64,000 nucleotides of DNA from Mycobacterium sp. (lineage in GTDB: Bacteria > Actinomycetota > Actinomycetes > Mycobacteriales > Mycobacteriaceae). The DNA is taken from assembly GCA_025965895.1 (NCBI GenBank), contig JAOPWC010000073.1, forward strand, positions 62,001 to 126,000. The letters run 5' to 3'. Under the pieces are notes generated by a model. That model had not been told where the DNA came from. It was given only the letters and a program-made list of their open reading frames with translations, and made no database searches. A program made the position numbers and the translations under genes. This document shows, piece by piece, positions 20,587-33,121 of this stretch. Each line of letters opens with the position of its first letter. The first letter of the stretch is position 1.

Positions 20587-21940
20587 TGGCGGCCCTTTCC
20601 TCGGACCCGCCGGCGCCGGGCTCGACCAATTCGAGCAGGTCGATGCGGCGGCCGTCCATCCGCTCGACGGTGGCGTGCCAGCGCACCGGCTGGTCTACGT
20701 CGGGATCGAAATGCAGCAGCGTCACGGACTCGCCCTCTACCGGGATGTGGCCGAGCTCCTGCAGCACAAGGCCACCGATGGTGTCGTACTCGCCCTCGGG
20801 CGCCCGATATCCGGTCGCGGCCGCGACCTCGTCGGTGCGCAGCAGCCCCGAGACCAGCCAGCCTTCGCCTGTCACCCTCACATCGGGGGTGGCGTCGTCG
20901 TGCTCGTCGCGGACGTCACCGACGATCTCCTCGATCAGGTCCTCGACGGTCACCATGCCCGCGATGCCGCCGTACTCGTCGGCGACCAACGCGGTCTGCA
21001 GACCGTTGGCTCTGACCTGTCCCATCAGGGCATCGCCGTCCAGCGTCGAGGGCACCACCGCGACCTGCTGTGCCAGCGGAGCCAGCTTGGTCTCGCGCCG
21101 GCCGTCTGGCGGCACTTCGAAAACCTGCTTGACGTGGACTATCCCGACGGTTTCATCAAGATCGCCCTCGACGATGGGGAAACGTGAATAGCCGGTCTCC
21201 ATCGCCCTGATCACCAAGTCGGCGACCGTCTCATCGGCCTGTAGCGCCTCGATTTTCGACCGGGGCGTCATCAGCTCCTCGGCGGTCCGGGTGCCGAACT
21301 GCAGCGACCGGTCGACAAGCAACGCCGTAGCGGCGTCCAACGAGCCCAGGCGAGCGGAGTTGCGGACCAGCGAGACCAACTCCTGCGGCGACCGGGCCGA
21401 CCGCAGTTCCTCGGCCGGCTCGATCCCGAAGCGGCGCAGCAGCCAGTTCGCGCTGCCGTTGGTCAGCTTGATCAGTGGCGCGAAGATCGCCGAGAACACC
21501 ACCTGCGGCCCTGCGACAACCCGCGCGGTTGCCATCGGGCGGGCTAGCGCCAGATACTGGGCGACCAACTCGCCGAACACCATTGACACCGACGTGGCAA
21601 TGAGCAGTGCCAGCCCCAGCGCCAGCCCGTTGGCGACGTGCCTGGGCAGCGCCATCGCGGTGAACAGGGGCGCGAACAGCCGCGCCAACAGGGGCTCGGC
21701 AAGATAACCCGTGATCAGTGTGGTGACCGAGATACCGATCTGGGCACCGGACAGCTGGAAGGACAGCGTGCGGTGCGCCCGCTGCACCAACCGGTCGCGG
21801 CGGCCACCGGTACGGGCGTGGGCCTCGACGGTGCTGCGTTCCAGCGCGGTGAGCGAAAACTCCGCGGAGACGAACAGCGCGGTGCCCGCCGTCAGCACGA
21901 CGAAGGCCAGCAGGGCCAGGACGGTCGTCAGGACGCTCAC
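20579..21940 (-). CDS. CNNM/CorC-type transmembrane protein with CBS and CorC domains (Rv1842c-like)
   Basis: 453 residues from a GTG start. DUF21 membrane domain (about 1-190, with [20 protein letters not shown] and [11 protein letters not shown]), CBS pair (about 215-340, with GYSRFPIVE and [10 protein letters not shown]), and a C-terminal CorC/HlyC domain (about 360-435, [27 protein letters not shown]). This is the full CorC-type layout implicated in magnesium homeostasis. The smaller paralog follows with an 8-base overlap. A 233-base gap separates it from guaB1 upstream. Confidence 0.88.
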   Translation of the reverse strand: MSVLTTVLALLAFVVLTAGTALFVSAEFSLTALERSTVEAHARTGGRRDRLVQRAHRTLSFQLSGAQIGISVTTLITGYLAEPLLARLFAPLFTAMALPRHVANGLALGLALLIATSVSMVFGELVAQYLALARPMATARVVAGPQVVFSAIFAPLIKLTNGSANWLLRRFGIEPAEELRSARSPQELVSLVRNSARLGSLDAATALLVDRSLQFGTRTAEELMTPRSKIEALQADETVADLVIRAMETGYSRFPIVEGDLDETVGIVHVKQVFEVPPDGRRETKLAPLAQQVAVVPSTLDGDALMGQVRANGLQTALVADEYGGIAGMVTVEDLIEEIVGDVRDEHDDATPDVRVTGEGWLVSGLLRTDEVAAATGYRAPEGEYDTIGGLVLQELGHIPVEGESVTLLHFDPDVDQPVRWHATVERMDGRRIDLLELVEPGAGGSEERAANG

Positions 21941-22173
21941 CGCGCCCTCGCCGGATGGTCGCCGGGTCGTTCACCCGGCCGACTAGTGGAGGGCTCGGCG
22001 TCGGGCGGTTCGCCACCTGCGTGGTCGGGCCAACCGGCGACGTGCCGCTCGGCCCGGAAGCCCACGGCCTCAACGGGTGCCTGCGGCACGCATTCCCTTT
22101 CCCTCCGTGTAAAGCGGGCCGGCGCCCGCAATGAAGTGCACATCGTATCGCGTACCCGTTCGGGACGGCCCGT

Positions 22174-25094
<2,921 letters not shown>

Positions 25095-25150
25095 CGAGGG
25101 CCTTTCTTTTCTTTTGTTGTGGCGAAGATGGTGTTGCGAAGACAGCGGAG

Positions 25151-26107
25151 TCAGATCGCGAAAAGTCGGCGCAGTTCTGTGAGCCAGGGCACCGCGAGCG
25201 CGATCGTCGGCACCATCAGCACCGCTGCCGCGGCCAAATATGCGCCACAGGCCAGTAGCAGGCTGTTGCCGCGGCCACCGAGGCGCCGGATCCGCAGCAC
25301 CGTGGACTGGCCACCGGCCGCCAGGGCGCCGGACGGGGTCGGCCCTGACGCGCAGGCGACCAGCGCGCGGGCCAGGGGCGTGGGCCCGGCGGCGCGGACC
25401 GCGGCGTCGTCGGCGAGCAACTCGACCAGCAGCCGCACCGCGTGCAGGGCGTTCGCGCTGCGGACGAAACGCGGGAACGCTGCGTGCACGGCGGTGAACA
25501 TCTCCAGGACAAGGTCGTGACGGGCCCGCAGGTGCGCCTGCTCGTGGCGCAGGATCGCGGCGATTTCGTTGCGCTGGAGGGTTTTGAGCGTGCCCTCGCT
25601 GACCACGACACGGCTGCGAACCCCGGGCAGGCAGTAAGCCAGCGGCTCGGACACGTCAAGGATGCGCAGGCCGCTGGGCCGCGGATACGCGCTCACGCCG
25701 TCGCCGGTGGTGGCGAGCAGGTCGACAAGCATCCGGTGCTGCGCTCGTCGCCGGCGGGTCGCGATCGCGACCTGCAGCACAGCGACGACCAGCCGGCCCC
25801 CGATGAGAAGCGTGACCGCGAAGACGGCGACATAGGCGAGCCACAACGGCCAGCCCAGCATCGCGATTTCGCTGGTGATCGTCGCGGTGGGGCGCCCGTC
25901 GGCACCTGGCACCAACAGCCGGCTGGCAATTGCGATACCGGCGCTGAACGCCGACAACACGGCGGCCAGCGCGACGGACTGCCACAGCACCACTGCCGCG
26001 CGTGGCGCGCGCATCGGCCACGTTGCCCGTGCCAGCAGGGCCGGGACCGGCCCGACCAGCAGCAGCGCGACGAGGGTGAAGGCCAGCCCGGATATACCCC
26101 AAGTCAC
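25151..26107 (-). CDS. blaR: BlaR/MecR1-like M56 membrane metallopeptidase
   Basis: 318 residues with four to five hydrophobic segments (about 5-25, 35-65, 85-110 and 290-310) and the M56 zinc motif HEQAH in a cytoplasmic loop (about residue 185), preceded by YCLPGVRSRVVVSEGTL. Unlike staphylococcal BlaR1 it has no penicillin-binding sensor domain, so it is a stand-alone protease like M. tuberculosis Rv1845c. In that pathway it cleaves BlaI and relieves repression of beta-lactamase and other genes. The gene starts 14 bases after blaI. Confidence 0.85.
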   Translation of the reverse strand: MTWGISGLAFTLVALLLVGPVPALLARATWPMRAPRAAVVLWQSVALAAVLSAFSAGIAIASRLLVPGADGRPTATITSEIAMLGWPLWLAYVAVFAVTLLIGGRLVVAVLQVAIATRRRRAQHRMLVDLLATTGDGVSAYPRPSGLRILDVSEPLAYCLPGVRSRVVVSEGTLKTLQRNEIAAILRHEQAHLRARHDLVLEMFTAVHAAFPRFVRSANALHAVRLLVELLADDAAVRAAGPTPLARALVACASGPTPSGALAAGGQSTVLRIRRLGGRGNSLLLACGAYLAAAAVLMVPTIALAVPWLTELRRLFAI

Positions 26108-26121
26108 GCTGTAAGTCTCTC

Positions 26122-26538
26122 TCAGCCGGTGTCGGGACCGCTACCTGGCTGCGGGATGCGGTTTTTGGCCTCGAGGTCGGCCAGGGCCCGCCTCAGCGCG
26201 TCGGCTTCGTCGGCTCCGACGCGTTCGACGAAATGCACCAGCGCGGCTTGCCGGCTACCTGAATCGGCGGCCTGGTCGAGCGCGTCGACCATGAGACCCG
26301 CGACCAATTCGTCTCGGCCGTGCATCGGCGCGTAGCGGTGCGCCCGGTCGTCGCGGTGCTGCACGACGAGGCTCTTCTTCGCGAGCCGCTGTAACACCGT
26401 CATGATCGTGGTGTAGGCCAGATCCCGGCGGGCCGAAAGTGCTTCGTGTACCTGGCGAACCGTCTGGGGCTCCGGCGAAGACCACAGGTGGTCCATGACC
26501 GCGCGTTCGAGCTCTCCCAATCGAGTCCATTTGGCCAT
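26122..26538 (-). CDS. blaI: BlaI-family transcriptional repressor
   Basis: 138 residues, the length of M. tuberculosis Rv1846c. The N-terminal winged helix begins TRLGELERAVMDHLWS and includes the recognition region VHEALSARRDLAYTTIMTV. The C-terminal helices form the dimer and contain the region BlaR cleaves. It represses beta-lactamase and its own operon until BlaR cleaves it. The start is chosen by homology (MAKWTRLG); an ATG 12 bases upstream (26550) directly abuts AGGAG and is less likely. Direct repeats in the upstream region are candidate self-operators. Confidence 0.93.
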   Translation of the reverse strand: MAKWTRLGELERAVMDHLWSSPEPQTVRQVHEALSARRDLAYTTIMTVLQRLAKKSLVVQHRDDRAHRYAPMHGRDELVAGLMVDALDQAADSGSRQAALVHFVERVGADEADALRRALADLEAKNRIPQPGSGPDTG

Positions 26539-26574
26539 GTTTGCGTTCATCTCCTGCGGCGATGTGTGTAAGCG

Positions 26575-26593
26575 TACTACTGGCTTACTACTG
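26575..26593. promoter_or_regulatory. Putative BlaI operator
   Basis: Two direct copies of TACTACTG at 26575-26582 and 26586-26593 are 11 bp apart, one helical turn, 37-55 bp upstream of the blaI start. The position suits autoregulation of blaI-blaR. The motif was found by eye and no binding has been tested. Confidence 0.45.
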
Positions 26594-26702
26594 CGTGTCG
26601 TATGCGACCGGCCGCGCCGCGGTGCCAACCAGATGCGCTGGCTCGGTACCTGGTCAATACCGTCCGGCGCAAGGGTGTGAGTCCGGTCACAACGCTTGAG
26701 AG

Positions 26703-26721
26703 TTAGGCGAGCCTTGCCTAC
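26703..26721. promoter_or_regulatory. Putative IdeR/DtxR iron box
   Basis: The 19-mer TTAGGCGAGCCTTGCCTAC matches 14 of 19 positions of the DtxR/IdeR consensus TTAGGTTAGCCTAACCTAA, including both outer TTAGG/CCTA arms and the AGCCT centre. TAGGC and GCCTA form a near-perfect palindrome. It lies in the blaI-thioesterase intergenic region, 165 bp upstream of one start and 153 bp upstream of the other. I recall the M. tuberculosis Rv1846c-Rv1847 region being listed as iron/IdeR responsive, which fits. Confidence 0.5.
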
Positions 26722-26873
26722 TCTTTTTGATGACATACATATGAGCTAGAGGACCGCGCCGGCGTGCTGTGGGCTGCAGCGACGCCCGGTCCATCCGAGG
26801 GCGGGGCCCCGCGCATCACTCGCGTGGGGCCCCGTCGCATTGCCGGCGGCCCTCGCCGTGTAGACACAGTGGC

Positions 26874-27278
26874 GTGCCGTCGCTGCCGCCATCCGATGTC
26901 GGCCGGGGTTTCGACAACGAACTCGGACTGACGTATGTCCACGTCACCCCGGACGGGGCCAGGGCACAGCTAAAGATCCACGACAAGCTGCTCCAGCCCT
27001 GGGGCATCGTCCATGGCGGGGTGTACTGCGCGATCGTGGAAAGCCTGGCGAGTGTCGCCGGACAGGCGTGGCTGTCCGAGAACGGAGGCGGCAATGTGGT
27101 TGGGGTCAACAACAACACCGACTTCCTGCGCGCGATCTCGTCGGGCACCGTCTACGCGGCGTCGACACCGATTCACCGGGGCCGCCGCCAACAGCTCTGG
27201 CTCACCACGATCACCGATGCTGACGATCGCATCGTCGCCCGGGGCCAGGTGCGGTTGCAGAACCTGACCGAGGCGTGA
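26874..27278 (+). CDS. PaaI-type hotdog-fold thioesterase (Rv1847-like)
   Basis: 134 residues. A single hotdog domain with the PaaI/YbgC-like signature GIVHGGVYCAIVESLAS and VVGVNNNTDFLRAI, which form the acyl-CoA thioesterase pocket with the catalytic acid in the central helix. It is close to M. tuberculosis Rv1847. The acyl substrate is not predictable; small aromatic or fatty acyl-CoAs are usual. The frame is open back to 26769, but homology begins at the GTG at 26874. A TAGACA hexamer lies just upstream, so it could be leaderless. It precedes ureA by 53 bases. Confidence 0.82.
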   Translation: MPSLPPSDVGRGFDNELGLTYVHVTPDGARAQLKIHDKLLQPWGIVHGGVYCAIVESLASVAGQAWLSENGGGNVVGVNNNTDFLRAISSGTVYAASTPIHRGRRQQLWLTTITDADDRIVARGQVRLQNLTEA

Positions 27279-27331
27279 TCGACGTCGGATTGATCTGCTG
27301 ACCGGGACAACCCGTGGCAGGATCGCGCATT

Positions 27332-27634
27332 ATGCGCCTGACTCCGCATGAACAGGACCGGCTGCTGATCTCATACGCCGGCGAACTCGCGCGGCGCCGT
27401 CAGGCACGCGGACTGCGCCTGAACCACCCCGAAGCCGTTGCGATGATCACCGACCACCTGCTGGAGGGTGCTCGCGACGGGCGGACGGTCGCCGAGCTGA
27501 TGGTCAGCGGTCGCGAAGTGCTACGGCGCGACGACGTCATGGAGGGGGTGCCGGAGATGCTGAACGACGTCCAGGTGGAGGCGACGTTCCCGGACGGCAC
27601 CAAACTCGTCACGGTCCACCATCCGATCGCATGA
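27332..27634 (+). CDS. ureA: Urease gamma subunit
   Basis: 100 residues, exactly the usual length. UreA is the smallest structural subunit of the nickel enzyme urease, which hydrolyses urea to ammonia and carbamate in the cytoplasm. The chain begins [16 protein letters not shown] and ends with the conserved [17 protein letters not shown] at 27314 is in frame, but homologs start at the ATG at 27332. Its stop overlaps the ureB start (ATGA). Confidence 0.97.
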   Translation: MRLTPHEQDRLLISYAGELARRRQARGLRLNHPEAVAMITDHLLEGARDGRTVAELMVSGREVLRRDDVMEGVPEMLNDVQVEATFPDGTKLVTVHHPIA

Positions 27635-27945
27635 TCCCCGGCGAAATCCTCTATGGCTCCGGCGATGTCACCATCAACGCAGGCGCCGACCGGTTGAGGC
27701 TGGACGTGGTGAACACCGGTGACCGACCGGTGCAGGTGGGCAGCCACGTGCACTTCGCTCAAGCCAATGCCGCATTGTCGTTCGACCGGGCCGCCGCGCA
27801 CGGACATCGGCTTGACATCCCGGCAGGCACCGCCGTGCGCTTCGAACCGGGCGTCGCCGAACAGGTTTCGCTGGTCCCGTTGACCGGCTTGCGCCAGGTG
27901 TACGGGCTGACCCTCGACCCGCCGGGACGCTTGGACGGGCCATGA
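27631..27945 (+). CDS. ureB: Urease beta subunit
   Basis: 104 residues. UreB packs against UreA and UreC in the urease trimer unit. Conserved stretches are [32 protein letters not shown] and [14 protein letters not shown]. It overlaps ureA by 4 bases (ATGA) and ureC by 4 bases (ATGA), so the three structural subunits are translationally linked and separate, as in most bacteria rather than fused as in Helicobacter. Confidence 0.97.
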   Translation: MIPGEILYGSGDVTINAGADRLRLDVVNTGDRPVQVGSHVHFAQANAALSFDRAAAHGHRLDIPAGTAVRFEPGVAEQVSLVPLTGLRQVYGLTLDPPGRLDGP

Positions 27946-29663
27946 CCGAGCTGTCGAGAGCGCGTTATGCGCAGTTGTTCGGCCCGACCACGGGCGACCG
28001 GGTCCGGCTGGCCGACACCGATTTGTTCATCGAGATCACCGAGGACCGCAGCGGTGGACCGGGGTTGGCCGGCGACGAGGCGGTGTTCGGCGGTGGCAAG
28101 GTCCTGCGCGAGTCGATGGGTCAGGGCCGGGTAACCAGGGCGGACGGCGCCGCGGACACAGTGATCACCGGCGCTGTCATCGTCGACTACTGGGGAATCA
28201 TCAAGGCGGACATCGGTATTCGCGACGGCCGCGTCGTCGCGATCGGAAAGGCCGGCAACCCGGACATCATGACGGGCGTGCACCCTGACCTGGTGGTGGG
28301 ACCGTCCACGGAGGTCATCGCCGGCAACGGCCGCATCGTCACGGCCGGGGCCATCGACTGCCACGTCCACTTCATCTGCCCTCAGATCATGGCGGAGGCG
28401 CTGGGCGGCGGCACCACGACGCTGATCGGAGGCGGGACCGGGCCGGCCGAAGGCAGCAAGGCCACCACCGTCACCCCCGGCGCCTGGCATCTCGGCCGAA
28501 TGCTTGAGTCACTGGATTCGTGGCCGATGAACATCGCGCTGCTCGGCAAGGGCAATACCGTGAGCGCCGAGGCGATGTGGGAGCAATTGCGGGGTGGCGC
28601 TTCGGGGTTCAAGCTTCACGAGGACTGGGGCTCTACGCCCGCGGCGATCGACGCGTGCCTGGCGGTGGCCGACGCGTCCGGTGTGCAGGTGGCGCTTCAC
28701 TCCGACACCCTCAATGAGGCGGGCTTCGTCGAGGACACGCTCGGCGCGATCGCCGGCCGAAGCATCCACGCCTATCACACCGAGGGCGCCGGCGGCGGCC
28801 ACGCACCCGACATCATCACCGTCGCCGCTGAGTTGCATGTGCTGCCCAGTTCCACCAACCCGACTCGGCCGTACACGGTCAACACGCTCGACGAGCACCT
28901 CGACATGCTGATGGTCTGCCACCACCTCAACCCCAACGTTCCGGAGGATCTGGCGTTCGCCGAAAGCCGCATCCGGCCGTCTACGATCGCCGCCGAAGAT
29001 CTGCTGCACGATATCGGCGCGATCTCGATGATCGGCAGCGACGCGCAGGCGATGGGGCGTATCGGCGAGGTGGTGATCCGTACCTGGCAGACCGCGCACG
29101 TGATGAAACGCCGCCGCGGCGCGCTGCCGGGCGACGCGGCGGCCGACAACCATCGCGTCCGCCGCTACGTCGCCAAGTACACGATCTGCCCCGCCATTGC
29201 CCATGGGCTCGATCACGAGATCGGCTCGGTGGAAGTCGGCAAGCTCGCCGATCTGGTGCTCTGGGATCCCGCGTTTTTCGGCGTGCGGCCGCACGTGGTG
29301 ATCAAGGGCGGCATGATCGCCTGGGCGGCGATGGGCGACGCCAACGCGTCGATCCCCACCCCGCAACCGGTGCTGCCGCGACCCATGTTCGGGACAGCAC
29401 CACCCGCGGCCGCCGCCACGTCGGTCCACTTTGTGTCGCGCCAAGCGGTCGAGGACGGCCTGGCCGACCGGCTCGCGGTCAACCGACGGCTGGTCGCCGT
29501 CAACGACGTTCGCAGTATCGGCAAGGCCGACATGCCGCTCAACGACGCACTGCCGCGCATCGAGGTCGAGCCCGACACATTCACCGTCCGCATCGACGGC
29601 GACGTGTGGGAGGAGCAACCGGCCGCCCACCTACCCATGGCGCAGAGATATTTCCTTTTCTGA
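27942..29663 (+). CDS. ureC: Urease alpha subunit (catalytic)
   Basis: 573 residues. UreC holds the two-nickel centre. Present are metal ligands in [11 protein letters not shown], the carbamylated lysine in GFKLHEDWG (K224), further ligands in [11 protein letters not shown] and [15 protein letters not shown], and the mobile-flap histidine region MVCHHLNP. No key residue is missing, so the enzyme should be active once nickel is loaded by UreDFG, encoded immediately downstream. The stop overlaps the ureF ATG by one base (TGATG). Confidence 0.98.
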   Translation: MTELSRARYAQLFGPTTGDRVRLADTDLFIEITEDRSGGPGLAGDEAVFGGGKVLRESMGQGRVTRADGAADTVITGAVIVDYWGIIKADIGIRDGRVVAIGKAGNPDIMTGVHPDLVVGPSTEVIAGNGRIVTAGAIDCHVHFICPQIMAEALGGGTTTLIGGGTGPAEGSKATTVTPGAWHLGRMLESLDSWPMNIALLGKGNTVSAEAMWEQLRGGASGFKLHEDWGSTPAAIDACLAVADASGVQVALHSDTLNEAGFVEDTLGAIAGRSIHAYHTEGAGGGHAPDIITVAAELHVLPSSTNPTRPYTVNTLDEHLDMLMVCHHLNPNVPEDLAFAESRIRPSTIAAEDLLHDIGAISMIGSDAQAMGRIGEVVIRTWQTAHVMKRRRGALPGDAAADNHRVRRYVAKYTICPAIAHGLDHEIGSVEVGKLADLVLWDPAFFGVRPHVVIKGGMIAWAAMGDANASIPTPQPVLPRPMFGTAPPAAAATSVHFVSRQAVEDGLADRLAVNRRLVAVNDVRSIGKADMPLNDALPRIEVEPDTFTVRIDGDVWEEQPAAHLPMAQRYFLF

Positions 29664-30298
29664 TGGCAAGCCTGGCGACTCTTCTGACACTGGCAGACTC
29701 ACGGCTGCCCACCGGCGCCCACGTGCATTCGGGTGGTGTCGAAGAGGCCGTTGTCAGCGGCCTGGTGGTCGATGTTGCGACATTGCGTGCGTTTCTGCGC
29801 CGCCGTATCCGCACCCACGGCTTGGTGAGTGCGTCCCTCGCGGCCGCCGTGCACGCGGGCACGCTGTCGGTTCAAGATGCCGATCGCGAAACCGACGCCC
29901 GCACGCCGGCTCCCGCCGCCCGACAGGCGTCGCGGTCGCAGGGCAGGGGACTGCTGCGCCTGGCGAGGCGGGTCTGGCCGGCGGCCGACCTCGACGCGCT
30001 GGGCATAACCCCCCATCTGGCCGTCGCCGCAGGTTCCGTCGGCGCGATCAGCGGCGTGACGCCCGAACAGACGGCACTGCAGGTCGTCTACACGACGATG
30101 ACCGGCTCGGCCAGCGCCGCGCAGCGGTTGCTGGCGCTCGACCCCGCCGACGTGGCCGCGCTGACGTTCGACCTCGCCGCGCTCTGCGAACAGACCGCGA
30201 CGATCGCGCGTGCCGAGCCGGCGGAGCTGTCAGATCCGCTGCTCGACGAGCTGGCCGAACGCCACGCCGGGCGCGACCGACCCCTGTTCGCCTCCTGA
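29663..30298 (+). CDS. ureF: Urease accessory protein UreF
   Basis: 211 residues, the same as M. tuberculosis UreF. UreF bridges UreD and UreG in the apo-urease activation complex and controls the UreG GTPase. Recognised by [19 protein letters not shown] near the N-terminus and by helical [21 protein letters not shown]. The in-frame codons before 29663 lie inside ureC; the ATG sharing its A with the ureC stop is the natural start. ureE is absent from this operon, as in mycobacteria generally. Confidence 0.93.
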   Translation: MASLATLLTLADSRLPTGAHVHSGGVEEAVVSGLVVDVATLRAFLRRRIRTHGLVSASLAAAVHAGTLSVQDADRETDARTPAPAARQASRSQGRGLLRLARRVWPAADLDALGITPHLAVAAGSVGAISGVTPEQTALQVVYTTMTGSASAAQRLLALDPADVAALTFDLAALCEQTATIARAEPAELSDPLLDELAERHAGRDRPLFAS

Positions 30299-30308
30299 AA
30301 GGCCGGCT

Positions 30309-30989
30309 ATGCCACCACATTTCATCGACGGGCAACCGCACACCCACCCGCAAAGGCCACGGCGGACCAGAACGCCGGGGGAGCCGCTACGCATCGGGAT
30401 CGGCGGGCCGGTCGGATCCGGGAAGACCGCACTGGTCGCGGCGCTGTGCCGAGCGCTGCGTGATGAATTGTCACTGGCCGTGTTGACGAACGACATCTAC
30501 ACCACCGAAGACGCCGACTTTCTGCGCCGACACGCCGTGCTGCCCGACGAGCGCATCGCGGCGGTGCAGACCGGCGGCTGCCCGCACACCGCGATCCGCG
30601 ACGACATCACCGCAAATCTCGACGCGATCGACGACCTGGTCGCGGCCAACGATGCGCTGGACCTGATCCTGGTCGAATCGGGCGGCGACAACCTGACCGC
30701 GACGTTCTCGTCTGGGCTGGTCGACGTCCAGATCTTCGTCATCGACGTGGCCGGCGGCGACAAAGTACCCCGCAAGGGCGGCCCGGGGGTGACGTATTCG
30801 GATTTGTTGGTGATCAACAAGACCGACCTGGCGGCGCAGGTCGGTGCCGACCTCGACGTGATGCGCCGCGACGCGGGCGCGGTGCGCGGTCAGCATCCGA
30901 CGGCGTTGATCTCGCTGACGCAGGATCCGTCGGCCGGCCCGGTGCTGACCTGGGTGCGTGAGCAACTCCGGGCTGCGCGGAGCGTCTGA
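30309..30989 (+). CDS. ureG: Urease accessory GTPase UreG
   Basis: 226 residues. UreG is the SIMIBI-class GTPase that delivers nickel to apo-urease. The P-loop GPVGSGKT is at 33-40, the [12 protein letters not shown] motif follows near 115, and the nickel-binding Cys-Pro-His is present as CPH in QTGGCPHTA. The N-terminal HTHP stretch may help hold nickel in place of UreE. The ATG at 30309 is 10 bases after ureF with an AAAGG upstream. Its stop overlaps ureD (TGATG). Confidence 0.95.
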   Translation: MPPHFIDGQPHTHPQRPRRTRTPGEPLRIGIGGPVGSGKTALVAALCRALRDELSLAVLTNDIYTTEDADFLRRHAVLPDERIAAVQTGGCPHTAIRDDITANLDAIDDLVAANDALDLILVESGGDNLTATFSSGLVDVQIFVIDVAGGDKVPRKGGPGVTYSDLLVINKTDLAAQVGADLDVMRRDAGAVRGQHPTALISLTQDPSAGPVLTWVREQLRAARSV

Positions 30990-31696
30990 TGCGCTCCGAT
31001 GTGCGGGTGGTCGCGTACCGGGACCGGGCGCCGCGGATCGAGTGTCGCGGCGGCATCGCCGCGCGCCTGACCGCCGACGACGCGGTGCACCTGGTGTCGA
31101 CGGCGGCGACTCCGCTCGGCGGCGACGTCATCCGCGTGCATCTGATCGTCGAGGCCGGGGCTCGGCTGCACCTGCGCAGCGTCGCGGCTACCGTCGCGCT
31201 GCCCGCGGCCACGACTTTGGAGTCGCAGGTCTGCTGGCGGCTCGAGGTGGCCGGTGAACTTGACGTCGATCCGCAACCCACCGTCGTCGCAGCTGATGCC
31301 TGCCACGAGTCACAGACCACGCTGTACATCGGCAGCGGCGCCGTCGTGCGGCTTCGCGAACGGGTGCAGATCGGCAGGACCGATGAGCGAGAAGGCTTGT
31401 GGACAGGCACGCTGCGCGCCGACCTCGACGGCGCGGCGTTGCTGCGCCACCGCGTCGAATTGGGCGCCGGCTCGGTGGCCGACGACGAGCTCGGCGCACC
31501 CCTGGCGTGCGTCAGCGAGTTCCGATATCCGGCAGACGAGACGGACCTGGCTGCCGTGCCGCTCAGGCTGGCCGGCGGGGGGTGCCTGTCGACCTGGCAG
31601 GGCGCTAGCTTGCCGCCTTCTCCTCGTTTTGAACCGTCGACGCGATCTCCTCGAGTTGCTCGAGGCGCGTGCGGGCGAACGCCTGCTGCTCGGTGA
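30989..31696 (+). CDS. ureD: Urease accessory protein UreD, with extended C-terminus
   Basis: 235 residues. UreD is the scaffold that binds apo-urease and channels nickel. It begins [22 protein letters not shown] and has RVELGAGSVADDELGAP and the final conserved STWQG near 202-206. Homologs end a few residues later (208 in M. tuberculosis), but here no stop occurs and about 29 extra arginine- and proline-rich residues run antisense into the 3' end of ndh, overlapping it by 92 bases. The tail has no family support and is probably tolerated read-through. Confidence 0.9.
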   Translation: MRSDVRVVAYRDRAPRIECRGGIAARLTADDAVHLVSTAATPLGGDVIRVHLIVEAGARLHLRSVAATVALPAATTLESQVCWRLEVAGELDVDPQPTVVAADACHESQTTLYIGSGAVVRLRERVQIGRTDEREGLWTGTLRADLDGAALLRHRVELGAGSVADDELGAPLACVSEFRYPADETDLAAVPLRLAGGGCLSTWQGASLPPSPRFEPSTRSPRVARGACGRTPAAR

Positions 31697-32987
31697 TCGT
31701 GAGCTGGCCTCGCCGAGTGCTCAGGAACGTCACCGTCCACGAGATCAGCGTCGTGATCTTGGTTTTGAATCCCACGAGATACACCAGGTGCAGCACCAAC
31801 CACGCCAGCCAGGCGATGAACCCGCCGAACTCCAGCGGGCCGACCTGAGCGACCGCGCTGAACCGCGACACGGTGGCCATCGAGCCTTTGTCGAAGTACT
31901 GGAAAGGCTTGCGTTCTGCCGGGTTGGCGCCTTTGAGTTCGGACTTGACCAGGTGGGCGACGTGCTTGGCGCCCTGGATCGCCCCCTGCGCCATGCCGGG
32001 AACACCATCGACGGCGGCCATGTCGCCGATGACGAACACATTCGGGTGCCCGGGGATCGACAGGTCGGGGAGCACCTTGACGCGGCCCGCACGGTCGAGC
32101 TCCACCGACGACTGCTCGGCGAGCTGCCTGCCGAGGGGGCTGGCCGACACGCCCGCCGACCAGACCTTGCACGTGCACTCGATACGCCGAATCGTGCCGT
32201 CGGAATCCTTGACCGTCAGGCCGTTGCGGTCGACATCGGTCACCATTGCGCCGAGCTGAATTTCGACGCCCATCTTCTCCAGCCGTGCCTGCGCCTTCTT
32301 GCCGAGTTTCTCGCCCATGGGCGGCAGCACGGCGGGCGCGGCGTCGAGCAGGATCACCCGGGCCCTGGTCGTGTCGATGTGCCGGAAAGCGCCCTTGAGG
32401 GTGTGGTCGGCCAACTCGGCGATCTGACCGGCCATCTCCACGCCGGTCGGGCCCGCCCCGACAACGGTGAATGTCAGCAGCTTCTCGCGGCGCTTCGGGT
32501 CACTGGAGCGCTCGGCCTGTTCAAAGACGCTCAAAATGCGACCACGCAGTTCCAGCGCGTCGTCGATCGTCTTCATACCCGGTGCGAACTCGGCGAAGTG
32601 GTCGTTGCCGAAGTACGACTGACCGGCGCCGGCCCCGATGATCAGTGTGTCGTAGGGGGTGATGTAGTTGTGGCCCAGCAACTCCGACTTCACGGTCTTG
32701 CTGCCAAGATCGATGCCGGTCACGTCCCCGAGCAACACCTGCGTATTTTTCTGTTTGCGCAGGATCACCCGCGTTGCCGGGGCGATCTCTCCCTCGGAGA
32801 TGATGCCGGTCGCGACCTGATACAGCAGCGGCTGGAACAGGTGGTGCTGGGTGCGGGCGATCATCTTGATGTCGACGTCGGCGTGCCTCAGGGCCTTCGT
32901 GGCGGTCAGGCCGCCGAACCCGGACCCGATCACGACGACCCGATGCCGGTGCTGGGCGGCGGCCGCACCGTGGGGCTGTGCACTCAT
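31605..32987 (-). CDS. ndh: Type II NADH:quinone dehydrogenase
   Basis: 460 residues. NDH-2 is the non-proton-pumping FAD enzyme that feeds NADH electrons to menaquinone at the inner face of the membrane. It has an N-terminal FAD motif VVVIGSGFGG (18-26), a second dinucleotide motif FTVVGAGPTGVEMA for NADH, a VFVIGDMAAVDGVPG motif for FAD, and a hydrophobic C-terminal stretch near FIAWLAWLVLHLVYLVGFK for membrane contact. The ATG at 32987 follows GAGGAG; upstream in-frame codons to 33092 are not family-like. It is convergent with ureD and overlaps it. Confidence 0.96.
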   Translation of the reverse strand: MSAQPHGAAAAQHRHRVVVIGSGFGGLTATKALRHADVDIKMIARTQHHLFQPLLYQVATGIISEGEIAPATRVILRKQKNTQVLLGDVTGIDLGSKTVKSELLGHNYITPYDTLIIGAGAGQSYFGNDHFAEFAPGMKTIDDALELRGRILSVFEQAERSSDPKRREKLLTFTVVGAGPTGVEMAGQIAELADHTLKGAFRHIDTTRARVILLDAAPAVLPPMGEKLGKKAQARLEKMGVEIQLGAMVTDVDRNGLTVKDSDGTIRRIECTCKVWSAGVSASPLGRQLAEQSSVELDRAGRVKVLPDLSIPGHPNVFVIGDMAAVDGVPGMAQGAIQGAKHVAHLVKSELKGANPAERKPFQYFDKGSMATVSRFSAVAQVGPLEFGGFIAWLAWLVLHLVYLVGFKTKITTLISWTVTFLSTRRGQLTITEQQAFARTRLEQLEEIASTVQNEEKAAS

Positions 32988-33121
32988 GCTGGCTCCTCGT
33001 CGGCCGAAGACTGCGGGGACATCTTCCACCGTAGTCGCGCCGCTCCCGGCCGTCGCGGGGACCGTTGTAGGGACCGTTGTGGCGTTTGCCACTCCCGCGA
33101 GCCCGCCGCCGCGCTGGCCGG

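Noticed and set aside
21937..22143. 68-codon minus-strand ORF between guaB1 and the CorC-type gene, ending in a GTGA overlap
   Set aside because: The overlap is suggestive, but the residues are low-complexity Arg/Pro/Ala with no family likeness and the 233-base gap otherwise shows no support for a gene.
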